A stretch of DNA of 64,000 bases from contig NZ_CCDG010000003.1 of NCBI RefSeq assembly GCF_000723885.1, positions 62,001-126,000 of the forward strand. Direction: 5' to 3'. The notes beneath the pieces are model-generated. The model was not told the origin of the DNA, did not search any database, and saw nothing but the letters and a program-made list of their open reading frames with translations. The translations under genes and the position numbers were made by a program. This document shows positions 53,838-62,414 of this stretch, piece by piece; positions within the stretch are counted from its first letter, which is position 1; the number at the start of each line of letters is the position of its first letter. The stretch is from Paenibacillus camerounensis (GTDB lineage: Bacteria > Bacillota > Bacilli > Paenibacillales > Paenibacillaceae).

Positions 53838-54741
53838 AACCTTCTTGCGCCACATGCGGGAAGGCTTCAAAAATGTATTCCGCAACGGCTGGATGTCGGT
53901 GGCTTCCATCACATCTATTGTCGTCTCCCTATTCGTGCTCGGTGTCTTTATTTTGCTTGTACTCAATGTGAACTCCATCGCCGACAAGGCGGACAGCCAG
54001 GTGCAGGTCAATGTGCATCTGACGCTTAACACAGATCAGAAGATGCGTGAAACACTGCAGAACGAAATCGGCAGCATGCCGGAAGTAAGCAAGGTGGAGT
54101 TCATATCCAAGGAGCAGGGGCTGATTGAGTTCCGTGAGGATATGGGGCCGGAGGCAGCCGAGCTGCTTGAAGGCTTTGACGAAGAGAATAACCCGCTGCC
54201 GGACAAGCTGCTGGTCGAAGTGATTGAACCGACCACTGTTCCGTTTGTAGCAGATAAGATAGAAGCACTAAACACAACGCATGAAGAGAAGCCGATATAT
54301 AAAGTAAACTACGGTAAGGGCTCCGTTGAGACACTGTTTAAGATTACGCGCGCTGTGCGCAATATAGGCTTTATTTTTGTAGCAGGCCTGGCTCTGATGT
54401 CCATGTTCCTGATTTCCAATACGATCCGGGTAACCATTCTCGCCCGCCGCAAGGAGATTGGCATTATGAAGCTGGTAGGGGCAACGAATGCGTTTATCCG
54501 CTGGCCGTTTTTTGTGGAAGGGGCGCTGATCGGACTGATCGGGTCACTGGTGACCTCCGGCGTTCTCTTTATCGGTTACAGCAGTCTGACCCGTTCTGTT
54601 CAGGGTGATCCGATGCTGGGGCTGCAGATGATTCCTGTTGAAGAAATCTGGCTGCTCATGTGCGGGCTGCTGGTGGGCCTTGGCATGCTGATCGGAATCT
54701 GGGGAAGTACCGTGTCGATCCGCAAGTTTTTGAAGGTGTAG
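53827..54741 (+). CDS. ftsX: Cell-division membrane protein FtsX
   Basis: FtsX is the permease-like partner that passes the FtsE signal to an extracellular hydrolase. The 304-residue protein has four membrane helices (about 25-48, 172-195, 225-250, 270-295), a large extracellular loop between the first two (about 50-165) and the conserved RRKEIGIMKLVGATNAFIRW cytoplasmic segment. The gene encoding a coiled-coil M23 endopeptidase follows after 60 bases, which fits an FtsX-activated hydrolase. Confidence 0.95.
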   Translation: MSFKTFLRHMREGFKNVFRNGWMSVASITSIVVSLFVLGVFILLVLNVNSIADKADSQVQVNVHLTLNTDQKMRETLQNEIGSMPEVSKVEFISKEQGLIEFREDMGPEAAELLEGFDEENNPLPDKLLVEVIEPTTVPFVADKIEALNTTHEEKPIYKVNYGKGSVETLFKITRAVRNIGFIFVAGLALMSMFLISNTIRVTILARRKEIGIMKLVGATNAFIRWPFFVEGALIGLIGSLVTSGVLFIGYSSLTRSVQGDPMLGLQMIPVEEIWLLMCGLLVGLGMLIGIWGSTVSIRKFLKV

Positions 54742-54801
54742 GGACCATTTCTGACGTGAGATGACATTATAAATACGGAGTAAAAGGATGGGGAGTGCGA
54801 G

Positions 54802-56100
54802 TTGAAGAAGAAGATTGCCGCCGGACTGGCCGTAGCACTGCTGGCTGTCACTTTTTTAGGACCCTCTGACGGATATGCCAAAAAGACAACAGTCGCAGAA
54901 ATAGATCAGCAGCTGAAGAAGCTGCAGCAAGAGGTGCAGGCGGCTAAGGCCGCGCAGGAAAAGGCGGCTTCCCGTACTCAGGAGGCACAGCACTACAAGA
55001 ACAAAACAACCGAAAATCTTGAGTATGTGCTGGCACAGATCGATCAGGTAAAGGGTGAGATGACGACCATTTCCGGTAAAATCGCCAGCACGGAGGAGTC
55101 GCTCAATGTGACTGCAACTGAGCTGAGTGATGCAGAGGACCGGATTGCTTCGCGTGAAAAGCTGCTGGAATCCCGTGTCCGGCTGATGTATACCGATGGC
55201 GCTGTTTCTTATCTTGATGTGCTGCTGTCATCGACCAGCTTCTCGGATTTCCTGGACCGGGCGGATTCGCTCAAGATGATCGTGGATCAGGATCAGGATC
55301 TGCTGGAGCAGCATAAACTCGATAAGGAGACTGTGGTAGCGAAGAAAATGGAGCTGGAAGGACAGTATGCGAATGCAAAGCAGCTGTATACCCAGCTTGA
55401 GGATCAGCGCAGTGTCTTGAAGGAGAAGGAAGCGGAGAAGCAGGAGCTTATCGCTCATTATGATGAAGAAATTCTGGTGTCCGGGGAAATTTCCGAAGAG
55501 CAGGAAGCGAAGCTGGTGCAGCTGGCCAGCGAGCGTTCTGCGCTGGAGACGCAGAAGGATAAGCTGAAGGCAGAGGAAGCGGCACGTAAAGCGGCTGCAG
55601 CCAAAGCGGAAGCGGCGCGCAGAGCGGCAGCCGCAGCTGCCAAGGCAAAAGCCAAGTCTGCAAGCGTCAGCAGCGTAAGCTCCTCCTCGGAGTTTGCCGG
55701 CAGCGGCGGCCCGTTCCAGATGCCTGTAGGCTCGGCGCGGATCTCCTCAGGGTATGGAAAACGGACACATCCGGTAACTGGTGAAGTCGGTAAGATGCAT
55801 ACCGGCGTAGACTTTGCGGTTCCGCAGGGAACCAATATTCACGCTGCGGATTCTGGTACCGTGCTGGTTGCCGAATGGTGGAGCGGATACGGATACTGTG
55901 TCATTATTGACCACGGCGGCGGTGTATGGACGCTGTACGGCCATATCCGTGAGGGCGGCCTCCGAGTTTCGGCAGGAGATAAGGTAGACAGAGGACAGGT
56001 TATTGCCGAATCGGGTTCAACTGGACGCTCCACAGGACCGCATCTTCACTTTGAAGTACGGGTAGACGGCAAGACCGTTGATCCGATGCCTTATCTGTAA
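54802..56100 (+). CDS. Secreted coiled-coil M23 endopeptidase (EnvC/CwlO-type FtsEX partner)
   Basis: The 432-residue protein has a signal peptide (about 1-25), a long coiled coil (about 30-250), an Ala/Lys-rich linker (about 255-290) and a C-terminal M23 (LytM) domain. The zinc and catalytic residues are present: H333 and D337 in HTGVDF, H414 and H416 in GPHLHFEV. Unlike EnvC, whose LytM site is degenerate, this enzyme should be catalytically competent on peptide cross-links. Coiled coil plus position right after ftsX suggest it is the hydrolase controlled by FtsEX. It starts with TTG behind GGATGGGGAG. Confidence 0.9.
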   Translation: MKKKIAAGLAVALLAVTFLGPSDGYAKKTTVAEIDQQLKKLQQEVQAAKAAQEKAASRTQEAQHYKNKTTENLEYVLAQIDQVKGEMTTISGKIASTEESLNVTATELSDAEDRIASREKLLESRVRLMYTDGAVSYLDVLLSSTSFSDFLDRADSLKMIVDQDQDLLEQHKLDKETVVAKKMELEGQYANAKQLYTQLEDQRSVLKEKEAEKQELIAHYDEEILVSGEISEEQEAKLVQLASERSALETQKDKLKAEEAARKAAAAKAEAARRAAAAAAKAKAKSASVSSVSSSSEFAGSGGPFQMPVGSARISSGYGKRTHPVTGEVGKMHTGVDFAVPQGTNIHAADSGTVLVAEWWSGYGYCVIIDHGGGVWTLYGHIREGGLRVSAGDKVDRGQVIAESGSTGRSTGPHLHFEVRVDGKTVDPMPYL

Positions 56101-56235
56101 TTTGGCTGCCAAACACAAATTAAGGCAGCGACAATAAATATTAATCAGCACTGCGGCATATACTGGAAGAGATACCGTCCTGGCGGGACGGAAGCGGGCC
56201 TTTAGTAGATGGACAGAAGGGACGGTGGGAACATC

Positions 56236-57705
56236 ATGTTAAAGAAAAGCACGGCGGTCTTTATGATCGTCGCTGCGCTGCTCTGCGGGAGCCTGTTAAC
56301 CCTTGGCGTGACCGGTTATGTGCAGGTTGTCGGACAAGCTGCGGGTGAAGGTGTAGCGGCTGTCCTGCAGACGAACAGCGGCCTGGAGGATAAGGAATCC
56401 CAGAAGCTGGGCACCGCACTAAGCCTGATAGAAGATAACTACTACGATACGGTGGACCGGAACAAGCTGATCGACGGTGCTGTTAACGGTATGATGGAAG
56501 CACTGGGCGATCCTTATTCCAATTATATGGGCAAGGAAACAGCAGAGAAGTTTGAAGAGAGCATCGAAGGCTCCTTCTCGGGTATCGGCGCTGAAGTATC
56601 CTCGGATAACGGTAAAGTGGTCGTTGTCTCGCCGATTAAGGGAGCACCGGCTGAAAAGGCCGGAATTCAGGCTAAGGATGTTATTCTGTCGGTCAACGGC
56701 GAAACGCTGGAAGGCCTTGAGCTGAATGACGCCGTCGCCAAAATCCGCGGACCGAAGGGCAGCAAGGCAACGCTCAAGGTGCAGCGGACCGGATCAGCAG
56801 AGCCGCTGGAATTCGTGATCACCCGCGACGATGTGAAGCTGGAAACCGTCTATGCCACCATGGAGAAGGACGGCGTTGGCGTCATCGAAGTGACCCAGTT
56901 CTCAATGAATACCGCGGAGCGGTTCAAGGAAGAGCTGAACAGCTTGGAGAAGCAGGGCATGAAGGGGCTTGTCATTGATGTCCGCAACGATCCGGGCGGT
57001 GTACTGCAGCGCGTTATTGAGATGGCAGAGCAGTTCGTGCCTGCAGGCAAAACCATTGTTCAGGTTGAAAATAAGGATAAATCGCGTGAGGTCAGCACCT
57101 CTAAGGGTTCAAGCAAAGCTTATCCGGTTGTAGTGCTGATGAACAAGGGAAGCGCAAGCGCATCGGAGATTCTGGCGGGAGCGCTGCAGCAGTCAGCCGG
57201 AGCCAAGCTGATCGGTGAGCATTCCTTCGGTAAGGGTACTGTACAGACCAGCTTCGAGAAGGAGCTTGGAGACGGCAGCCTGCTCAAGATCACGATTGCC
57301 AAATGGCTGACGCCGGACGGCACCTGGGTTCACGGAAAAGGCATTGAGCCGGACATTGCGGTGTCCCAGCCGGATTATTTCTCGGTAGCGCCGATTAATA
57401 AGAGTGCTACCCTGCAATACAATATGAACAGCTCGGACATTAAAAGTGCGCAGACCATGCTGGACGGCCTGGGCTATAAGCCGGGGCGTAAGGACGGATA
57501 TTTCGACGCTGCGACTAAAGATGCGGTGAAGAAATTCCAGAGCGCGTCGAAGCTGCAGGCAACCGGCATCATCGATGCCAAAACCGCTGAAGCCTTGGAG
57601 CTGGCGCTGATCAAGGTCATTCAGGACCCGGCCAATGACAACCAGCGCAACCGGGGAATTGAAGAGGTGCGGAAGGAAATCCAGAAAGCCGCGTCGAACA
57701 AGTAA
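56236..57705 (+). CDS. ctpB: S41-family C-terminal processing protease (CtpB-like)
   Basis: CtpB-type proteases cut secreted or membrane proteins at C-terminal sites, for example in sporulation signalling. From the ATG at 56236 the product is 489 residues: a signal anchor (about 7-30), an N-terminal helical part, a PDZ domain (about 95-175), and the S41 core with the Ser/Lys dyad S308 (NKGSASASE) and K333 (HSFGKGTVQ). A peptidoglycan-binding type 1 domain follows near 395-460 (SAQTMLDGLGYKPGRKDGYF). The start at 56236 has GGTGGGA upstream; an earlier ATG at 56209 does not. Order ftsEX-ctpB-minJ is conserved in Bacillus. Confidence 0.92.
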   Translation: MLKKSTAVFMIVAALLCGSLLTLGVTGYVQVVGQAAGEGVAAVLQTNSGLEDKESQKLGTALSLIEDNYYDTVDRNKLIDGAVNGMMEALGDPYSNYMGKETAEKFEESIEGSFSGIGAEVSSDNGKVVVVSPIKGAPAEKAGIQAKDVILSVNGETLEGLELNDAVAKIRGPKGSKATLKVQRTGSAEPLEFVITRDDVKLETVYATMEKDGVGVIEVTQFSMNTAERFKEELNSLEKQGMKGLVIDVRNDPGGVLQRVIEMAEQFVPAGKTIVQVENKDKSREVSTSKGSSKAYPVVVLMNKGSASASEILAGALQQSAGAKLIGEHSFGKGTVQTSFEKELGDGSLLKITIAKWLTPDGTWVHGKGIEPDIAVSQPDYFSVAPINKSATLQYNMNSSDIKSAQTMLDGLGYKPGRKDGYFDAATKDAVKKFQSASKLQATGIIDAKTAEALELALIKVIQDPANDNQRNRGIEEVRKEIQKAASNK

Positions 57706-57733
57706 GAAGGCTGAATTCAGCCTTCTTTTTTTT
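57704..57733 (+). terminator. Terminator overlapping the ctpB stop
   Basis: AAGAAGGCTG pairs with CAGCCTTCTT across a short AATT loop, followed by T residues to 57733. Confidence 0.9.
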
Positions 57734-57764
57734 GAAGCTTGTGTAGAGGGAGTGTGATGACAGT

Positions 57765-59129
57765 TTGAATGATATGCTAGAACTGCTTACAAGCTTGGGC
57801 ACAGCGGTCATACACCTGCTGATTCAGCCTTATTACTATATTGCAATTCTGTTCATTGCCCTGTATTACCGCAGACAGGTGGCGCTGGAGCGCAAGCTGA
57901 TTCATGTGAAGCAGCACGGCTGGGGCTCAGAGACATGGCGGACGGTATGGAGCGGGCTTGTCATGGGTCTGGCCGTGTCATTCGCGGCAGTCGCGGTAGG
58001 TATTTCACTGCCGGCAGATGCTGTTGTCTGCATCTGGATTGTCAGCCTGATTCTTATGTTATTCCGTGTACGTTACTTAACTTTTGGTTACTCCGTTGGA
58101 GTATTAGGCATTATACAGTTCATTATTTCCTTCTTCCCGGATGCGCTTCAGGACGGAGCCGCCGGACGGCTGGTTACGGCGGTGCGCGGAATGGACATTC
58201 CGGCACTCCTCGTGCTGGCCGGTCTGCTGCATCTCGCCGAAGCGCTGCTCGCGCGCTGGCAGGGCGAGCGTCTGGCGACGCCGCTCTTCCTGGAGGGCAA
58301 GCGCGGCAAGGTTGTCGGCGGCTACCAGCTGGAAGCCTTCTGGCCGCTGCCGCTGTTCCTGCTGGTTCCCTCTGCTGCGGGAACCGCTGACCTGCCCTGG
58401 CAGCCGCTGCTTGGCGGCGGGCTCGGGCTCGTATCGCTGCCGGTTATCATCGGCTTCAGCGGGACAACCTACAGCCTGCTGCCTGCACGCAAGGCAGCCC
58501 GCACCGCAGGACGGCTGCTGGCATACAGCATCATCCTGCTGGGCGTAAGCCTGCTCGCCGCCGCCTGGAGCCCGCTGACGCTGGTTGCGGCGCTGCTCGC
58601 GCTGCTCCTGCACGAAGGCTTGAACTGGTACAGCGCGCTCGAGGAGCGCAGCACCAGTCCGAGCTTCGTGCATCCGCCGGCCGGCCGCAAGGTGCTGGCC
58701 GTCCTGCCGGGCAGTCCGGCAGCGGAGCTGGGCATCCTGCCGGGCGAAGTGCTGCTGAAGGTCAACGGGGTCCTGTTGACCGAGGCGGCGCAGCTGCACG
58801 AAGCGCTGCGCATGAATCCCGCTTACTGCAAGCTGGAGGTGCAGAACCGGGAAGGCGAGAGCAAATACCTGCAGCGTCCGATCTACGACGGGGATCATCA
58901 CCAGCTGGGCATGATTCTCGTGCCGGAGCCGGATGAAGCCGTAACAGCCGGTGCGAAGCCGACCAGCATCTTTGGCATCATCGGCATGAGGACGGGAACG
59001 CGTACCCGCCGCAAAGGCCTGGCTGCAGCCGGACTGAACCGGGCCAAGGCGCCCGCCGCTCAGCCGCCCGCCGGACATGAGCGGCCGCGCCCGCCTGAGA
59101 CCGCGAACACGGAAACACTGGATGCTTAA
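57765..59129 (+). CDS. minJ: PDZ-domain membrane protein (MinJ-like)
   Basis: The 454-residue protein has about six to eight hydrophobic segments in residues 8-285 and then a PDZ domain (about 305-375, with VLAVLPGSPAAELGILPGEV and LKVNGVLL). A basic/Pro-Ala-rich cytoplasmic tail ends it. Membrane helices plus a single PDZ domain directly after ctpB match MinJ, which links the division-site proteins DivIVA and MinCD in Bacillus subtilis. The functional equivalence is inferred from synteny and architecture. The start is TTG at 57765, 12 bases from GGGAG; the ATG at 57774 is an alternative. Third-position GC is very high in the second half. Confidence 0.75.
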   Translation: MNDMLELLTSLGTAVIHLLIQPYYYIAILFIALYYRRQVALERKLIHVKQHGWGSETWRTVWSGLVMGLAVSFAAVAVGISLPADAVVCIWIVSLILMLFRVRYLTFGYSVGVLGIIQFIISFFPDALQDGAAGRLVTAVRGMDIPALLVLAGLLHLAEALLARWQGERLATPLFLEGKRGKVVGGYQLEAFWPLPLFLLVPSAAGTADLPWQPLLGGGLGLVSLPVIIGFSGTTYSLLPARKAARTAGRLLAYSIILLGVSLLAAAWSPLTLVAALLALLLHEGLNWYSALEERSTSPSFVHPPAGRKVLAVLPGSPAAELGILPGEVLLKVNGVLLTEAAQLHEALRMNPAYCKLEVQNREGESKYLQRPIYDGDHHQLGMILVPEPDEAVTAGAKPTSIFGIIGMRTGTRTRRKGLAAAGLNRAKAPAAQPPAGHERPRPPETANTETLDA

Positions 59130-59179
59130 TTAAGCCGCCGGCAATCCATGCTTTTGAAGCGCTGCAATCAACTGATAAA

Positions 59180-59221
59180 GAAGGCCAGCTCCCCGTCATC
59201 GCTGCGGGAGCTGGCCTTTTT
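59180..59221 (+). terminator. Terminator after the MinJ-like gene
   Basis: AAGGCCAGCTCCC pairs with GGGAGCTGGCCTT, followed by TTT. Confidence 0.92.
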
Positions 59222-59340
59222 GATTGCTGACACACGGCCGGGGGGAGCTCTGCCAGTGAGGAGTGCATCGGTAGTATTAAGCGGCAGAATAGCTAGGGGG
59301 TGTCTACTTATTAGTCTAACTGATCCGGTCCGTTAGCCCG

Positions 59341-60000
59341 TCAACCCCGGCAGTCCCTCAGATAAAATATGGCAATCTGCGTCCGGTCACGCAGACTGAG
59401 CTTGCTGAGGATATCGGTAATGTAGTTCTTCACGGTCCCTTCACTCAGGAATAGCCTGGCGGCGATCTCTTTGTTGGTCAGGCCTTCGGCAATGGCGGTG
59501 ACGATGCCCTGTTCAGCCTTAGTCAGTCCGTAGGACTCAAGGGAGGGCTCCGCTGCAGGAGCCGGCCTGGCTGCTGCGGGCTGAAGAAAGCCGGCCATTT
59601 TGCGGGCAATATCGGGGTGGATCAGCATATTGCCCTGGTGTACTGTTTTGATGCCCTGGATAATCCGGTCCGGCGGGATATTCTTCAGCAGATATCCGCT
59701 GGCCCCGCTCCGCAGTGCTTCTATTATGTATTCATCATCGTCAAAGGTAGTCAGCATCAGCACAGACATCTGGGGATAGACAGCCTTAATCCGGCGTGTG
59801 CCCTCGACCCCGTCGCAGACCGGCATCCGGATATCCATCAGCACAACATCGGCAGCCTGCGGCAGCTCCTGCAGCAGTGTGAGCGCTTCTCCGCCATCGG
59901 CTGCGCCGCCCGCGACTTCAATCTCTGCATCCAGTCCGACCAGCACCTTGAGGCTCTCACGGATAAAAGGATCATCATCAACAATCACAACTCTAATCAT
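59341..60000 (-). CDS. NarL/LuxR-family response regulator
   Basis: The 219-residue protein has a receiver domain (about 1-120, with D8, D9 and the phospho-acceptor D56 in VVLMDIRMP and K106 in YLLKN). A short Pro/Ala linker leads to a LuxR-type helix-turn-helix (about 152-215, LTKAEQGIVTAIAEGLTNKE). It is encoded just downstream of a HisKA_3 kinase on the same strand and divergent from an ABC exporter, which it probably controls. It resembles LnrK of the Bacillus subtilis linearmycin-resistance system in type and length. Confidence 0.9.
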   Translation of the reverse strand: MIRVVIVDDDPFIRESLKVLVGLDAEIEVAGGAADGGEALTLLQELPQAADVVLMDIRMPVCDGVEGTRRIKAVYPQMSVLMLTTFDDDEYIIEALRSGASGYLLKNIPPDRIIQGIKTVHQGNMLIHPDIARKMAGFLQPAAARPAPAAEPSLESYGLTKAEQGIVTAIAEGLTNKEIAARLFLSEGTVKNYITDILSKLSLRDRTQIAIFYLRDCRG

Positions 60001-60115
60001 ACAGAAGGCTCACCTCGGCTTGGCTGAATTATGTAGCTTAATAATTGGAACTTAGGATTGTAAGCCTCACGTATGTCTGTTCCTCCAGAAATGTCTGCTC
60101 TCCCGCTTCACACTC

Positions 60116-61282
60116 TCATTTAAGCTCACCATGCCGGTATACCGGCAGTCTGGTAATCACAGTGAACGGCACCTCTGTGCGCAGCTCCAGCGTTCCCCCG
60201 ACCAGGCCGGTACGTTCGGCCATCCCCTTTAGCCCCATCCCGCCGCTGGCCCGAAGCCGCTGCAGCTCATCCCCGCCCGGCAGCCGTCCGTTATTGCCGG
60301 TCTCCATGACAATCTCCCGCTCACTATAACGCACAGTGATCCATACGGAAGTGGCCTTCCCGTGCCTCAGGGCATTGGTTAGGGCTTCCCGGGCGTTTTT
60401 GTACAGTACCACCTGCACGCTCGGGTACAGAGGATAGATATCCCCGTGTACCTGGTATGAGGTCTCTATACCGGTGTCCCTTCCGGTCTCCTCCAGCAGC
60501 CGGTCCAGGGCGTAGGCACCCTCAAGCTGGGGGGCATAGTTCACCTGTCTCAAGGCATTTCGCATATTATCCATGCTTGCGGCCAACTGGTCCCGGATCT
60601 GGCCCATCATCTCCATTCCGGTATCAGGTGAGGCAGGCAGGGTATGAATGGCAGCCTCAACCATTATTTTGACCCGGATCAGCCTGTGGCCGATATCATC
60701 ATGCAGCTGCCGTGAGATCCGTACCCGCTCCTCCGCCTGAGCCGCGTTCTCCACCTGGGCAGTGAACTGCAGCAGCCGGTTGCGGGTTTCATCTAGCTCG
60801 AAGTGTTTTTTGCGCAGCTCATCATACAGAAACAGCGTATCCTCCCGGCCGCGGCCGGCGCGCAGCAGGAGCCTATCCAGCGCAGCCGCAAGCAGAAAGG
60901 TAAGGTTGATGCAGATCAGCTCAGAAGAACCTGAGCCGGAAAAGGCAACATTCAGAGCGCCCAGCTGCAATCCGGCGAGCAGAATAGGGATAGAACCGGG
61001 CAGCAGCCTGGAATAGCAGAGCAGCGCGGATATAGCCGGAAAAAGCATCAGCAGCCCGTATTCCCGGCACATCCACGCACTGTACAGCAGCTCCAGAATT
61101 ACGGCTAGCACAGGCAATCTCCCCGGCAGCCGCGCGCCGGCAGTTGCCAGCAGCAGCTGCAGAAGGAAGAAGAAGGTGAACAGGCTATAATCTGAATAAT
61201 CATATACATAAACGGTGAGCACAGCCGGAATTAACAGCAGGCTGAAGCGGATGATCTGCAGCTCTCTGGTCAAGGTATTCAT
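60116..61282 (-). CDS. Sensor histidine kinase (HisKA_3 family)
   Basis: The 388-residue protein has about five hydrophobic helices in residues 10-140 with almost no extracellular loop, an intramembrane-sensing layout. A coiled-coil linker follows, then a HisKA_3 dimerisation domain with the phosphorylated H194 in ISRQLHDDIGHRL, and a HATPase_c domain (about 285-385, NAREALTNALRHGKA, GGMGLKGMAERTG). It pairs with the response regulator 115 bases downstream. Intramembrane-sensing kinases next to ABC exporters typically respond to membrane-active antibiotics. Confidence 0.9.
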   Translation of the reverse strand: MNTLTRELQIIRFSLLLIPAVLTVYVYDYSDYSLFTFFFLLQLLLATAGARLPGRLPVLAVILELLYSAWMCREYGLLMLFPAISALLCYSRLLPGSIPILLAGLQLGALNVAFSGSGSSELICINLTFLLAAALDRLLLRAGRGREDTLFLYDELRKKHFELDETRNRLLQFTAQVENAAQAEERVRISRQLHDDIGHRLIRVKIMVEAAIHTLPASPDTGMEMMGQIRDQLAASMDNMRNALRQVNYAPQLEGAYALDRLLEETGRDTGIETSYQVHGDIYPLYPSVQVVLYKNAREALTNALRHGKATSVWITVRYSEREIVMETGNNGRLPGGDELQRLRASGGMGLKGMAERTGLVGGTLELRTEVPFTVITRLPVYRHGELK

Positions 61283-61381
61283 CCTTTATATCTTAATATA
61301 AGGCCGTTGGCGTCTGTATTCATCTTAGCATATCCGGCTGTATGTACAGGAGATGACTTTAGTCACCACCAGCTCATGACT

Positions 61382-61418
61382 TTGCGTACCTTCCGCAAGG
61401 CCTACTGTACGCTACAAT
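61382..61418 (+). promoter_or_regulatory. Promoter with inverted-repeat operator for the ABC exporter
   Basis: TACAAT at 61413-61418 with TTCCGC 16 bases upstream forms a promoter. TTGCG (61382-61386) and CGCAA (61394-61398) form an inverted repeat with a seven-base spacer overlapping the -35 region, a plausible site for the adjacent response regulator. Confidence 0.45.
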
Positions 61419-61458
61419 GATAACTATAAGAAGTAACCAGAATGGGAGAGATGAGCGG

Positions 61459-62394
61459 ATGGCTCTTGCAGTGCTCAGGGATGTTGTCAAGCGGTATGAT
61501 CAAAAGCTGACGGTGGACCATGTGAATGTCAAGATTGAGGAAGGGGAAATCTTCGGGCTGCTCGGGCCGAACGGCGCCGGGAAAAGTACTGCCATCAGCA
61601 TGATCTGCGGCCTGCTTAAATATGATTCCGGTGAAATCGTGATTGACGGGTTATCCGTAAAGGAACATTCGCTTGAGGTTAAGAAACGGATCGGGCTTGT
61701 CCCCCAGGACCTGGCGTTATACGGAAATCTGACTGCGGCGGAGAACGTGCGGTTTTTCGGCAAGCTGTACGGTCTGCGGGGCAATCTTCTGAAGGAACGT
61801 ACAGAGGAGGCGCTTGCTTTTACCGGATTAAGTGACCGGTCCAAAGAGAAGCCGGCTACCTTCTCGGGAGGGATGAAGCGGCGCCTGAATATTGCCTGTG
61901 CCATTATGCACCGCCCGAAGCTGATTATTATGGATGAGCCGACAGTCGGCATCGATCCCCAGTCGCGCAATCATATTCTGGAGTCGGTCAAGGCGCTGAA
62001 CAAGCTCGGCTCGACGATTATATACACAAGCCATTACATGGAGGAGGTAGCGGCGATCTGTGACCGGGTGGCGATTATGGATAAAGGCCATATCATTGCC
62101 TGCGGTACCGAGAAGGAGCTGCGCGACCGGGTAGCCCATGAAGAGAAAATCGTCATAAGGGCAGCCAACATAACCCCCGGCCTGCTAAGCGAGCTGGGCA
62201 GACATCCGCGGATTAACCGTGTGGAGACCGTGCAGGATGCTGTTGAGCTGTATCTCCCGTCCTCACAGAGTGAGCTGCAGGATATCCTGTTTATTTTTGC
62301 CAAGCATGAGGGAGTTATTGTCTCCCTGCATATCGATGAGCCGGATCTGGAGACGCTGTTCCTCAGCCTGACCGGGCGGACCCTCAGGGACTGA
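61459..62394 (+). CDS. ABC-2 type exporter ATP-binding protein (LnrL-like)
   Basis: From the ATG at 61459 (GGGAGAG eight bases upstream) the product is 311 residues. It has Walker A GPNGAGKST at 36-44, the signature FSGGMKRRLNIACA, Walker B LIIMDEPTVGID and the H-loop TIIYTSHYMEE. The C-terminal about 80 residues form the accessory region seen in drug-export ATPases. With two ABC-2 permeases and a divergent two-component pair, it matches the LnrLMN arrangement that removes linearmycin-type polyenes in Bacillus subtilis. The true substrate here is unknown. An in-frame ATG at 61417 lies at the promoter and was rejected. Confidence 0.9.
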   Translation: MALAVLRDVVKRYDQKLTVDHVNVKIEEGEIFGLLGPNGAGKSTAISMICGLLKYDSGEIVIDGLSVKEHSLEVKKRIGLVPQDLALYGNLTAAENVRFFGKLYGLRGNLLKERTEEALAFTGLSDRSKEKPATFSGGMKRRLNIACAIMHRPKLIIMDEPTVGIDPQSRNHILESVKALNKLGSTIIYTSHYMEEVAAICDRVAIMDKGHIIACGTEKELRDRVAHEEKIVIRAANITPGLLSELGRHPRINRVETVQDAVELYLPSSQSELQDILFIFAKHEGVIVSLHIDEPDLETLFLSLTGRTLRD

Positions 62395-62414
62395 GAAAGG
62401 AGCTATAAGCTGAA

